The notes beneath the pieces are model-generated. The model ran no database searches, had not been told where the DNA came from, and saw only the letters and a list, made by a program, of their open reading frames with translations. Both the position numbers and the translations under genes were made by a program. Shown here piece by piece: positions 26,601-35,299 of a DNA stretch of 64,000 nucleotides (within the stretch, counting starts at the first letter, position 1; each line of letters starts with the position of its first letter). Source of the stretch: Tubiluchus corallicola. Taxonomy: Eukaryota; Priapulida; Priapulimorpha; Priapulimorphida; Tubiluchidae. The stretch spans positions 53,501 through 117,500 of the forward strand of contig JAQGDQ010000619.1 in NCBI GenBank assembly GCA_030141605.1. Reading direction: 5' to 3'.

Positions 26601-28662
26601 CTTGTTGTTTTGATGTTTCCTAGTGGTTTTCACTAATCTGAAAATGAAAATGCGCTTCATGCGACGATGATAATGACTGCAATGGTGTCTGCTCTTGAAT
26701 CGACTGGATTTTATGTAAACCTGTAAGCTTTCTACAGCCTTTTCCATTTAAATAGCTGCTGCCCCTGAACGAACGGTTAATTACATGTAATTACACGAAG
26801 TGTGAGATTAACACATTCCTGGCAATATTTTCCACTGAGGATTCCACGTTATTAGTGACAAATTAATGCTGTTAATGTTTGTTAATTGTACCAATCCGCG
26901 GAAAATTTTGTAAACTTACCTTGTGAAATGGAACGGCTTTATCTGCCTTTAGAAGCTTCTGTAGTTGCAACTTGCTGCTCGGAATTGGCTCGTCCGAAGA
27001 GACTTCGAACACCGGAAGCACGTAGACCCTCTTCCGGGTAGATTTGCCCTGTAATCGATCAGTCATTTCAAAGAATTTGTCTGTAAGGTTTGGCGTCGGT
27101 TTCAATTCGATGTCAATCAGCAATACGCGCTGAGAACTGACGGCCAACCGGGCCGCATTCCGACCCACATTTACAGGATAGTTCCCGAATTTCTCCATGT
27201 TGGGACCTCCTTTGAGCGGGAAGGATATGTTCCGGCACGGTATTCTGTCAGAATTCGTCCTGTTAACGGTAAAAGGGGCGGCGTGATTAGGGTAGAATAG
27301 GGAGAATGTTACCTGTCGTGCCACAGACGTATGACACCGTCGTACCTGGTTAATGGTGTCAATGACAATATCATAACTATCACCTGGTGTGAACAAAGCT
27401 GCTGATATTGGCCCACTAAAACGATCTGTCAGATCTATCAAGTGATGGACGTACTCCCACGAACCCTGGGTTGCTATGGTGATAGTCCTGTTATAGGGAA
27501 ATTTGCCCGTCCTGTTTACAAAATGAATCACTTTTGAATAGTACATCGTTTTCTTCGTGGCATCTTCGTAGCACTTGGTCAGTATCGGCTCGAGAAACTT
27601 GACCGTTTGGACATTTTCTGGTGTGACAAAGTCTGTGACATTTGCAGTGACTGTTGCTTTCTCGCCACCAGATTTGAACTTCAGAACTTCTGCTGCAATT
27701 TCTTTCTTAGTTTTTGTTCCATTTACCACATACTTTCCCATCGATCCGTGCATCACGATGTTGCTGATGTTGCTGCCATAAGATTTCAGTTTGTCCACGT
27801 AGCTTTCTAGCGTTTCTTTCGGCATGTCTTCATCATTCTTTTTCAAACGTTGGGATATTTCAATATTTGGATCTTCTGTATAATCAAGACTTTTATCAAC
27901 CTTTTTATGTTCAACAACTGGTGGTCGGCTAGGCGGTGGACTCGATTTAATTGGTGACATTGAAGAGCTCTGTACAGATCTCTTTATCAGGTTGCTTTTC
28001 GTTGGTAATTCATCAGGTGTGTTGTTTGACGTTTTTGGTATGTCATCTTTGACAGCAATGTAGAGAACTGGCACTATTGGGTTTGACTTGGCTTCATTTT
28101 TTGATTTTTTGGTCACGGGGGAATCTGAGACAGCATAGACCGACACAGCTTCATTCTCGGCTGATTTGCGATCTTTTTCGCTGGACGAAATACCGCTTTT
28201 TTCAACAGTCCCTCCGCTAGGTTTCTCTTTAAACTCCGTCATTTCCTCTTCTTCATCGCCATTGCTGTTTGTTCCATTTGTCTGTAAACTAGGATTACCC
28301 GGATCGACAGCACCATCGTCAAAAGGTGCCCCAACTTGTCCAACTGATGCAGGTGTCCGGTTGCTCTTTGCTGCAGTTGTTGTGAGAGTTTTTGACTTTG
28401 ATGCTTGATAAAACCCGCTGACTTCATTAGACAGTATGATGTACTCGTTGTCTACCAGACTTCGTTGAACCTCGAGTTTGATTAAAACATTATTTGAAGA
28501 AGCTAGTTGATAATACGCAGTTGCCACTAGTAATAGAGACATGCACGTCATGACTATCAGTAGTTTGTTACGACGGCAGTTTCGTCCGATTATTGGAATC
28601 CTTGAGAACCACATGTTAACGGAACTAAACGTATCTTTACAGAAGTGCCAGAAATGTGACAT
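2413..28662 (-). CDS. GT49 family glycosyltransferase (B4GAT1/LARGE-like), 3 coding exons, 741 aa
   Basis: The spliced model joins 26920-28662, 14670-14796 and 2413-2768 on the minus strand. The lengths sum to 742 codons including TGA. It is a predicted type II Golgi membrane protein: cytosolic tail 1-33, signal anchor about 34-53, then a long Ser/Lys/Pro-rich stem to about residue 380. A GT49 domain (about 393-725) follows, recognised by TITIATQGSWEYVHHL, YPVNVGRNAARLA, the CPWCH segment, PWEP-like AWEPVYIG, DERFRGYG and FLVHEG. In known family members (B4GAT1, LARGE) this domain transfers glucuronic acid in a metal-dependent reaction during matriglycan synthesis on dystroglycan. The metal motif here is D517-I-E519 instead of DxD. 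Many N-glycosylation sequons support a luminal location. Family assignment is firm; acceptor and donor are not known, and invertebrates carry several GT49 paralogues. Confidence 0.9.
3520..3914. repeat. Degenerate (GA)n-rich tract
   Basis: About 400 bp of purine-only repeats built from gagaga, gagg and gaaa blocks. It is interrupted enough to suggest age. Arg/Glu and Ser/Leu frames across it are repeat artefacts. It does not share flanks with the GA arrays at 32 and 47 kb. Confidence 0.9.
3915..6129. other. Unassigned intronic sequence
   Basis: No exon or RNA gene recognised. Short frames at 4252-4583 and 5140-5340 lack family resemblance. A hairpin-like pair CAGTGGGCT/AGCCCACTG near 5469-5507 and an AT-rich stretch ending near 5640 may be LINE debris. 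Confidence 0.45.
6130..6250. mobile_element. Dispersed repeat fragment (probable LINE 3' UTR)
   Basis: A segment around gggtcatctagtctcctgcc resembles 31080-31150, where the same positions read aagtcacctagtctgctatc. The shared block suggests a common retroelement 3' end. The family is not known. Confidence 0.4.
6916..6955. repeat. Perfect 40-bp palindrome with (AT)n core
   Basis: The arms tcaacaac (6917-6924) and gttgttga (6947-6954) flank an uninterrupted AT run, giving a perfect palindrome able to extrude as a cruciform. A second (AT)n tract follows to about 6975. Confidence 0.9.
6956..7200 (-). mobile_element. CR1-like LINE 3' end, degenerate
   Basis: Read on the minus strand, the 3' UTR motif around gcgtccagtg and the terminal pattern caaataaag match the LINE copies at 33.1, 34.5 and 45.5 kb. 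There is no coding remnant. The AT array at 6956-6975 is in the position of its 3' tail. Confidence 0.5.
7532..8003. repeat. Dispersed ~475-bp repeat, copy 1
   Basis: The segment is similar along its length to the reverse complement of 40620-41100. Shared landmarks are the block around ggacccaagcttaaactgta, the block around tttgtgacgaactacac, and the end gtttgtgatgtcatca. No protein is encoded. Element type unknown. Confidence 0.7.
8556..8646. repeat. (GTAA)n microsatellite
   Basis: About 22 perfect tetranucleotide units. On the minus strand it directly follows gataaataaagata, a LINE-like 3' terminus, so it probably began as a retroelement tail. Confidence 0.9.
8720..9793. other. Unassigned intronic sequence
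   Basis: Nothing coding recognised. The minus-strand frame at 9422-9790 has no family resemblance and lies next to a transposon end. Confidence 0.4.
9794..10507. mobile_element. TTAA-flanked non-autonomous DNA element, copy A
   Basis: The 714-bp element starts TTAAAGCACAAGAAAA and ends with the inverse-like CTTTTCTTTTCCTTTAA. It is homologous along its length to copy B at 11085-11766. The ends suggest a cut-and-paste element with a TTAA (or TA) target. No transposase frame. Confidence 0.65.
10730..10980. repeat. Degenerate (CCAAT/CAAC)n repeat
   Basis: Loose repetition of aaccaatcaa-type words between the two TTAA-flanked elements, too diverged for a fixed period. Confidence 0.6.
11085..11766. 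mobile_element. TTAA-flanked non-autonomous DNA element, copy B
   Basis: The 682-bp copy is in the same orientation as copy A. It starts TTAAAGCCCAAGAAAA and ends TTTTCTTGTCCTTTAA, so the terminal repeat is clearer here. It has indels relative to A, including loss of a ~40-bp stretch near 11290. Confidence 0.65.
11767..12690. other. Unassigned intronic sequence
   Basis: No recognisable exon. Short internal duplications are present, such as two gcaattgca words near 12042 and 12098. Nothing else seen. Confidence 0.4.
12698..12976. repeat. Tandem duplication, ~135-bp unit x2
   Basis: Two adjacent copies beginning taatttgagtagtgcgaggt. Each has an internal inverted pair, aggtgagtgt and acactcacct, about 16 bp apart, which could form a hairpin. 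Copies differ at scattered positions. Confidence 0.85.
13112..13600. repeat. 39-bp minisatellite with 140-bp higher-order period
   Basis: The main unit is 39 bp (caccatattgcttacttgta plus atatacaatgatatacaatg-like sequence). A short 23-bp variant starting caccact or catcact recurs at 13114, 13254 and 13394, exactly 140 bp apart, each followed by three 39-bp units. The order breaks down after 13500. The frames across it are artefacts. Confidence 0.9.
14179..14563. mobile_element. hAT-type MITE, copy 2
   Basis: Homologous to 1627-1951. It starts CAGGGGTGAGCATCGAACG and ends ATGCTCACCACTAG, with extra TTCGAA-rich blocks. No convincing 8-bp duplication remains. It lies about 105 bp inside intron 2 from the GT49 exon 2 donor. 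Confidence 0.75.
14670..14796 (-). CDS. GT49 gene, coding exon 2
   Basis: This 127-nt exon encodes 42 residues starting NTCPWCHGIPFYEVW and ending AWEPVYI, plus one base of a split Gly codon. The acceptor is TTTTCAG (14797-14798) and the donor is G/GTAAGC at 14669. It enters in phase 0 and leaves in phase 1, matching exons 1 and 3. The sequence fits the conserved C-P-x-C and W-x-P-W-E-P-like segment after the DxD region in B4GAT1. Confidence 0.9.
14882..15771. repeat. (TCATA)n pentanucleotide array, ~890 bp
   Basis: Long runs of TCATA with blocks of TCATG, TCACA and CCATA variants. On the GT49 sense strand it reads (TATGA)n and ends about 85 nt upstream of the exon 2 acceptor. Because the period has no stop in several frames it yields long Ser-Tyr-His-Ile frames, which are not genes. 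Confidence 0.97.
15845..16849. other. Unassigned intronic sequence
   Basis: No exon, RNA gene or clear repeat was recognised. The 78-codon frame at 16507-16743 has no family signature. Confidence 0.4.
16850..17547 (+). mobile_element. LINE 3' fragment (CR1/Jockey-like C-terminus plus 3' UTR)
   Basis: The frame at 16861-17100 contains the retrotransposon C-terminal pattern SHYTR, then GVKLWNSLPRNV, then a basic FKKSL-like segment. This is the usual end of ORF2 in CR1/Jockey-type elements. About 450 bp of 3' UTR follow, ending gagaaaataaatgtc, where the hexanucleotide array begins. It is truncated 5' of the C-terminus. Confidence 0.7.
17548..17957. repeat. (TCTATG)n hexanucleotide array
   Basis: About 68 units of tctatg with scattered tctatgac and tctacg variants. 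It starts directly at the 3' end of a LINE. Met-Ser and Val-Tyr frames across it are artefacts of the period. Confidence 0.95.
17960..18839. other. Unassigned intronic sequence
   Basis: Nothing coding recognised. A tail-like stretch near 18655-18715 (aataaactgaatttgaattt) looks like a retroelement 3' end. Confidence 0.4.
18840..19260 (+). mobile_element. LINE ORF2 C-terminal fragment
   Basis: The frame from about 18842 reads through YRNILGIRWPKK, RLRWIGHMLRL and ALQQA to ASRESWHRG. This is the typical region after the reverse transcriptase in RTE/CR1-like ORF2 proteins (the RLRWxGHxxR motif). It is 5' truncated and ends in a (GATGAT)n tail that starts the tandem array. Confidence 0.7.
19200..19740. 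repeat. Tandem array built from a LINE 3' terminus
   Basis: Seven units of ~70-85 bp. Each carries the LINE end (tctggcacagggaggtgaac through gattcattgg) plus a (GAT)n run of variable length. The first unit is continuous with the LINE coding frame, showing where the array came from. Confidence 0.85.
19750..20611. other. Unassigned intronic sequence
   Basis: No gene recognised. Contains short GAT/GTGATG-rich stretches near 20275-20390. Confidence 0.4.
20612..21415. repeat. 91-bp satellite-like array with alternating A/B units
   Basis: About nine copies of a 91-bp unit. The internal copies alternate strictly between gcatgagtacc and gcatgagaacc, giving a 182-bp dimer repeated four times. The first and last copies lack the ttgatataa segment and share the variant cataccgaatcttat, so edge units differ from the homogenised core. 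Confidence 0.92.
21829..22345. repeat. 29-bp minisatellite (agtgacaact...gtgacatcac)
   Basis: About 15 units interrupted by a unique-looking block (22183-22250) that is itself duplicated at 22340-22415. One unit holds a perfect CRE-type octamer TGACGTCA at 22142-22149; the rest carry TGACATCA. Confidence 0.9.
22420..23159. other. Unassigned intronic sequence
   Basis: The 88-codon plus-strand frame at 22629-22895 has no recognisable family and is not supported as an exon. Nothing else seen. Confidence 0.4.
23164..23621. mobile_element. piggyBac-like MITE with TTAA target duplication
   Basis: The 458-bp element begins CCCTTTCATACCCG and ends CTGAAAGGG in inverse. It is flanked by TTAA at 23160-23163 and 23622-23625. 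CCCTTT termini at TTAA are diagnostic of the piggyBac superfamily. It has two internal copies of the near-palindrome GTATCCCGTGGGATAC (23180-23195 and 23476-23491). No transposase frame. Confidence 0.85.
23657..23730 (-). tRNA. tRNA-Thr(UGU)-like sequence, probable pseudogene or SINE head
   Basis: On the minus strand the 74 nt fold as a cloverleaf. The acceptor arms AATATGG and CTATGTT pair fully with two G-U. The anticodon loop is TTTGTAA (TGT), with a stem carrying one C-A mismatch. The T arm contains GGTTCAATTC. The D stem has an A-C mismatch at 10-25. A-box and B-box promoters are recognisable. Several non-canonical pairs and no close terminator argue for a tRNA-derived relic. It lies 32 bp from the piggyBac-like MITE's TTAA. 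Confidence 0.5.
24080..24625. repeat. 36-39 bp minisatellite (tttgacaaagcgagttgaga)
   Basis: About 14 copies of a unit with a constant gtttgacaaagcgagttgag core and a variable linker (actaaactttgaca or acttaatttgttgaca). Minus-strand Leu/Ser frames across it are artefacts. Confidence 0.92.
24800..25290 (-). mobile_element. Non-LTR reverse transcriptase fragment, frameshifted
   Basis: On the minus strand a frame (25284-25102) carries FSTDKGVPQGERLSPVLSTL, the RT motif with GVPQG. A second frame (25025-24807) carries QHADDVAWI, the catalytic xADD box, followed by a helix-rich stretch. A frameshift and stop separate them, so the element is dead. It belongs to a LINE; the clade is uncertain. Confidence 0.75.
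25300..26246. other. Unassigned intronic sequence with a short (GAAT/GAAC)n run
   Basis: A (gaat)n then (gaac)n microsatellite lies at about 26108-26152. Otherwise no exon or RNA gene was recognised. Confidence 0.45.
26247..26566. repeat. Tandem duplication, 160-bp unit x2
   Basis: Two adjacent near-identical copies starting gattgttcagtacctgctaa. They lie in GT49 intron 1 about 350 bp from the exon 1 donor. Confidence 0.88.
26920..28662 (-). CDS. GT49 gene, coding exon 1
   Basis: This exon encodes residues 1-581: tail, membrane anchor, stem and the first part of the GT49 domain including the DIE motif. An in-frame TAA lies two codons upstream of the ATG, which supports this start; the -3 base is not a purine, so the Kozak context is weak. 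The exon ends CACAAG followed by a consensus donor GTAAGT (26919-26914), phase 0. Reading through the donor adds only a short tail and is not expected in mRNA. The stem (about 60-380) is low complexity with acidic and basic patches and is longer than in B4GAT1. Any 5' UTR exons upstream were not identified. Confidence 0.92.
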
Positions 28663-30990
28663 AAGTTATACAGAATATCTCACCGAGGACAGATCTAACG
28701 CCTTCCGAGGCATCAGCTGATACTTTCCATCTAAGTTCTTTTTCTCATGTTTGCCATCTATATCATTTTTTCACAGTTTCTGCTTCCAGAAGAAGTTCCA
28801 CGTTTTCACCGCTCACGTGTGACTCCTTGAGAGTAACTCGCTCAAGTTTTTGCTCAATGACAGCGACCAGTTTCAGATGGGTAGCAATGTATGTCAGTGG
28901 CCATAGCACTTTCACTATCACACGCACAACTTTCACTGACAGCAGCCGAACACAGAATGCATAGTAGTCGCCGTCACGGTTTGATCATCACAATCAGTGA
29001 ACCTGGTGAAACGCTCAAGGCTCCACTAATGTGACAAGCCTCAAACTTTTGGAATAGATAGTTCACTCATCCGTGCGTTTCATGGCATACACAAGCTCTG
29101 CCCTCCAGGATAATATTCAGGCTGGCGTGTAGAGTAGACATGCAAACCTAGGAGGGAGAACTTGGATTGTTTACCTGCGAATAGTGAAGTTTCTTAGTCA
29201 TAAGTCATTTATTTCACCTTACACATTTACAATAGTTTCATGTACAATATCTAGTGAAAGGGCCTACAATGGATATAATACAAATAAGAAATACTGCACA
29301 GGAAAAGCCTCAAACACTGTTCACTTATATACGAAGGTAAATGTGTTGCGGGCAATCAAAAAGTAGGGCTTGTTAGATTGTCCCACACAGTGATAGAAAA
29401 AAAAGTAATGGAGATAATCTGAAATTTTATTAAAGTGAATCGTGATAAAAAACATTAGTGCTTAAAATGGAATGATGTAATGAATGAAGCTCATATATGG
29501 GATGATATAAAAGATAGAAAGACTATTATTTGTTAATAGTATGTAAATAGTTCTTGTTTTGATTAATTTGATTTAAGTCTTTATTGCAAACTCTAGGTCC
29601 ACATATACAAAAACGAAAGATACATACAACATTTATAAATACTTACAATCATGACTTAGTTAGTGACACACAAAGTAAATGAATGAATAAACTATAAAAA
29701 GTGCATCGGCAAGGTATTACCGAAAACAATAAAGAAGTTCTATCCATTTCTTTCTATTGGAGGAAGTAAAAATGCATCACATTCACTTAAGTGCTCACAA
29801 ATATCATTCTCACTAATAACAAAGACTACGTACACACTTTTTATTGATAACATCGAAGAATCTAATATTGACATTTATAATGTCTTATACGTCCGCTTTT
29901 ACTTAACGTAACAGCCAAGTAAAAATAATATTTCAAAAGTATTGAAAGTAACACAGTTTCATAATGGTAATCACCTGCATTCTTTTTCCACAGTAATCTT
30001 AATAAAACGTGACTATGCTCAACAGGTTACTGAACACTTTATAATCATGATCACAGTTTTTCTTAGTTCTCGCTCCATTTCATCTTTCATTCACTACTCC
30101 CCCCCCACTTTTATGCTTATATTATTATTATTTCAATTATTAATCACTTCTTTAAGATTTCCACGTACAGTTTGGCCTGTCAAGCTATGCTTTTAGGCTC
30201 AAACTGTGTTTCAAAATTACTCTGTAATGTAATTTGCACATGTATATGCTGCGTAAGAATCTCTTTTGTAAATCTTACAAACCTTCAACGTTCCCAAGTC
30301 GTGACTCCCTACAGGCTCTTGTGTCCTGTTGAGTGCATTCTCATCCTGCTCATTTGTATTCTGGACATCAATTAAGCAGTTCCTATTGTCCCCCACAGCC
30401 ACGTCTTACAGCAGGTAGCTAAACAGGGTTAATTATAAGTACCGAGATGTACAAGCAAGTAGACGATATAATTGCATAGGAACTGGTTCCGTGAATGGGA
30501 GCCATACGTGTTCATCATGCTTTTATGTAACTAGTATTCTTTGTCGCTTAGTCGAGAGAGACAGAACCTCCGTAACTGAAGCGCCCCATCCTCGGCAGAG
30601 AGACGGATAGATGAAAAGACACATTCCCGTATAAGATTATTGGTCAAGGTCCTCGCATTCGAGGTCGGTAGGGGCATTATCCGATGTTGACCAGTGGTCA
30701 ATGCAGCTTGGCGATTAACGGTGGGCGGGAAGAACGGGTTAAAGAAAATATTCGTCAATGACAACTTTGGATTAAGCTGCCCTGCTGGTGTTTTTCATGG
30801 ATTTCGTGAATGACCACTGTGATGTTTTCAATGCCACTGGTCATTGGTCATTACTTTAGTATTTCAAGGATCACAATGCTAACCGTGCAGTCAACGTTGA
30901 AGTTAATGTTTAGAATAACTGATCTGAAATTTATCGTTCAATTTCATTTTTTCCGTTATCCTACCGGATGTTATTCGTCTTGAAAATTCA
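28663..30990. other. Upstream flank of the GT49 gene; no feature recognised
   Basis: The GT49 5' UTR and promoter should lie in the first part. No TATA box or initiator stands out, and 5' UTR exons could not be placed. Near 29575-29600 the minus strand reads gcaataaagac, a possible retroelement tail. Frames at 29942-30402 have no family resemblance. Confidence 0.4.
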
Positions 30991-30994
30991 ATTC

Positions 30995-31150
30995 AATTTC
31001 AATTCAAATTCAATTTATTTATCTCTTTATAGTGTAAATGAATCTCTAATAAATTTTGAAAAATAGTTAAATATATAGATCTAGAACTAGAGAAAGGTTA
31101 GCGAAAAGACTATAAAGTCACCTAGTCTGCTATCCTTTACCGAATATAGA
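30995..31150 (-). mobile_element. Retroelement 3' tail (L2/CR1-like), degenerate
   Basis: On the minus strand a short UTR block ends in an ATTTGAATTG-type A/T-rich tail. The block containing tcacctagtctgctatcctt resembles 6130-6250. Confidence 0.4.
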
Positions 31151-32041
31151 TAAAATGATTTTTAGACACTGGTGGGCATTAATGTTATCAGTTTAATTTA
31201 GGAAACATTAATAATTTTTAAATTATGACATTTGCTATATAATCCAGAGAAAAGAATATACATGTAATTTATTTAGCGGGCAACAAAATAAGGTCAATCT
31301 TGATTAAACTAAAAATTGCATTTAGATTTTATGTGAAATTCAGGTCAAAATTGTTATGAAATGATAAAAACACTTTGGGTTAATAATGCTATTAATCAGT
31401 GATAATAAACGATAAACTCAGTCGTGTTGTGGACAAATGATTACAGGTATTAATAAATGCGCATTAGAATTGGAAATGATCAGAATAGAACCATGATCCC
31501 CGTGTCTCCTGCAGTCCTTGTTTTGTTGCAGATCATCTCAAACCGATCTTGCTCATGAGAAACGCAGGGGAGGGGGAGCGTTTGCTTTCCTCTTTTGTTC
31601 AAAACAGTGTGTAGAACTACGTCTGTATTTACATTTACCAGTCTCATCAGTACCAGCAATACAGCCAGTGGCTCGCGTCTTCAAGCAAAACTTCAAACAC
31701 AACCTCTTTTGAGATGCTTGATTAAATTCTGTTTTCTGAGACTTCAATAACAAATTCATCAGTTATGACATTAAGTATATATTTCAGTGAACACAAGAAA
31801 GACAACTATCAAAAAAGACAACTATCTTAAAAATTAGATACATGATGTATTATAATGTGTTACATTTACGTCTTCAAGAAGGTAGAAAATGTTGAAATGC
31901 AGAAAAACGCAACACAAAGAAAAGACAACTATACTCTAGACTTCTCTTGAATTTTTTTTACGAAAATTAGATCAAAAAATTCTTGTATCGTGGTTTTGAA
32001 CAAGCAAGATTTCCTGATTCAAGATGTGTTTAATAAAAAAA

Positions 32042-32484
<443 letters not shown>

Positions 32485-32489
32485 TTCAA

Positions 32490-33141
32490 ATGTTAATAAA
32501 ATGCGCAATGTGTTTCATACGTAGAACGTGGTATGTATGAAGCGTCATAACATCATACCACCTACAATTTTCCTCGCTCGAAACATTCTGAAAACGTTTT
32601 ATGCATGTTTTGTGTGGTACAATGTTAAACGATTCAAAGCTACATTAGCTACATATTTTTACTTCATTCTGGGCTATTACGCGTATTGTAACAAGTGCAA
32701 AACTTTGTATTTTTTTTCGCAAAATTGATGTCAGGCTTGTCGTTTTTTCGCTTCACCAGGCGCCTGTAATCCATAAAAGTGTAAATCGGTCAAATATCGC
32801 GGTACGTGTGATTTCTGTAACTAACTTCGTAGCAGCATAACATTTAATTAAGCTTAACTCTTTCGTGTTATTTGTGGGTCTCTTAATTTCAATATTTGCT
32901 GACACAATAAATTATGAGATAAAGCATTCTTTTGACAGTAATTGCTAAATTTCACAAGTACAGTAGATGCGTGTTAAAACGTTTTAAAAAAAATTATTTC
33001 TAACTAACTGCAAATTGTACATGGTGAGAATTCTCCTCCTTATTGTATGGCGTCTGAAATGTACTTAGATGCTGTACGAAGAATTGGATCTAAAATCTCT
33101 ATCCTCACGAGCTAAGCAAACCTGTAATGGTAGCGAATTCC
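32490..33141. other. Unassigned intergenic sequence
   Basis: No gene, RNA or repeat recognised. Confidence 0.4.
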
Positions 33142-33980
33142 ATTATCTTTATTTGCCATTAAAATACATTGACAATCAGTGAATAAAAACTTTACAGAGA
33201 TGATCAATCAGTGTTAGTTAATAAAAACTTACACTGCTAAAGGCAAATGCGTCAGTGCAATCTAAACTATTGTGCCTGTAATGGAAAGTAACGACGAATA
33301 AAATCAAACATATTTACAACTATTCACAATTTTTTTTAAAAATTATGATTAACGTAGTATGGCCGTGGATATATAAATTCTGAATTAGTGTATGTGTTGT
33401 CGTACTGGTGTGATGGTATTTCATATCTGGTTAATATTAATGATTTTAATTTTGTTTTTGAATGCTGATAGGGACTTGATTTGTTTATTCTGTAATGGTA
33501 GAAAATTCCAAAGTAGAATTCCAAGGTAGAATTCCAAAGTAGAATTAGAAAGTAAAATTCCAAAGTACATGTAAAATACAATAATAATATAAATATAAGA
33601 TTAATTATCACAACTAACAATGTGTTTAGTACAGTGGCTAGATGAATACGTCGACTAAAACATTAAATAAGATCAACGTACATTAGTAACTTGCAAAAAT
33701 AATTTTTACATACTTTCTAGCTACATGTTAACTACACTAGCATGTTGTAAGTTTCGTTTGCATAAACTACACAAGCAGAACGTATATTTCACGCTTTTTC
33801 TTGATTTTAATTGTGACTAGTTGTTTTCCAGATGTGAGAAGTGACTGTGTTTCAAATAAAGTCAACGATGTCTAGAAATCAAAATTCAAAAATTTTCCAA
33901 TAATTTTTGGGCAATAATGTCAAAGACGCTAAGCGAGAAAAACATGCGTGTTAATGTGAACATTATATACCTAATATGGT
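33142..33980 (-). mobile_element. CR1-like LINE 3' copy, left arm of a large inverted repeat
   Basis: Minus-strand frame with the C-terminal motif KTKLKSLILTRYEIPSHQYD and a terminal FIYPRPY, then a 3' UTR ending ggcaaataaagata. It is nearly the reverse complement of 34497-35291, including the same 5' breakpoint (aggtatataatgttcac). Confidence 0.8.
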
Positions 33981-34496
33981 TGTAATGAACTTCATGAATA
34001 TGAAAAGCAAGTGTTCGCGTTGAGCAAAGCAAGCGTACTCCCTTTCTGCCCTTGGTTCTCCATGCTGTAATTTTGTTAAATTGGGGCGCCGAGGCTCATA
34101 ATTGAAACAATTAAAATGCCATTGCTATGACACATTCACTGAAATACCTTCCCTTTCATTTTAATGCTCTTTCATCGAATAATTGAGGGATCTAAGTAAA
34201 CGAGTCAGCTGCTGTCAGAATTCGACCGTTGCAGGTGTTTTGTCACTTAAACACGTTTTATAATAAATGTGGGTCTTTATGAGTTGAGTAAGTTGAAAAT
34301 GAGTAAGGACGGTTAGTGTTGAAGGTGACGCTGATTAGGTCCATTATGTCAACTGTTCATAATGCTTTATTGATCATTAGCTCGAGTAAGAAACTTTATT
34401 TTTTAATGGGTTACAAAGTAAGGTGACCTCGCAAAATGTAGGTATATAGAAGTTACAATGGTCACAGTTATTCATATATATTCATATTCATATTCA

Positions 34497-35291
34497 CACC
34501 ATGTTAGGTATATAATGTTCACGTTACAAGCATGTTTTTCTCGCTTAGTGTCTTTGACATTATTGCCCAAATATTATTGGAAAATTTTTGAATTTTGATT
34601 TCTAGACGTCGTTGACTTAATTGAAACACAGTCACTTTAACATCTGGAAAACAACTAGTCACAATTAAAATCAAGAAAAAGCGTGAAATGTACGTTCTGC
34701 TTGTGTAGTTTATGCAAACGAAACTTACAACATGCTAGTGTAGTTAACATGTAGCTAGAAAGTATGTAAAAATTATTTTTGCTACTTACTAATGTACGTT
34801 GATCTTATTTAATGTTTTAATCGATGTATTCATCTAGCCAGTGTACTAAATACATTGTTAGTTGTGATAATTTATGCTATATTTATATTATTATTGTATT
34901 TTACATGTACTTTGGAATTCTACTTTGGAATTCTCCACCATTGCAGGTTAAACAAATCAAGTCCCTATCAGCATTTAAAACAAAATTAAAATCACTAATA
35001 TCAACCAGATATGAAATACCATCACACCAGTACGACAACATACACACTAATTCAGAATTTATATATCCACGGCCATATTAATTAAATCATAGTTTTTTCA
35101 TTTTTTAGTGCATAGTTGTAAATACGTTTGATTTTATTCGTCGTTACTTTCCATTACTGCACAGTAGTTTAGATTGCACTGACGCATTTGCCTTTAGCAG
35201 TGTAAGTTTTTATTAACTAACACTGATTGATCATCTCTGTAAAGTTTTTATCAGTGATTATCAATGTATTTTAATGGCAAATAAAGATTAT
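34497..35291 (+). mobile_element. CR1-like LINE 3' copy, right arm of the inverted repeat
   Basis: Plus-strand frame 34824-35081 ends LWNSPPLQVKQIKSLSAF, then an SEFIYPRPY terminus. The LWNSxP motif is typical of a CR1-type ORF2 C-terminus. The 3' UTR ends atggcaaataaagattatta. The 516-bp spacer between the arms is not recognisable. Confidence 0.8.
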
Positions 35292-35299
35292 TAAAACCT

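Larger units (their letters stand above)
14797..26919 (-). other. GT49 intron 1 (12.1 kb, phase 0)
   Basis: Bounded by GTAAGT after exon 1 and TTTTCAG before exon 2. It is filled with LINE fragments, a piggyBac-like MITE, a tRNA-like sequence and long tandem arrays, listed separately. Confidence 0.85.

Noticed and set aside
27575-28408. Plus-strand frames of 67-80 codons
   Set aside because: Shadows of GT49 exon 1 on the opposite strand.
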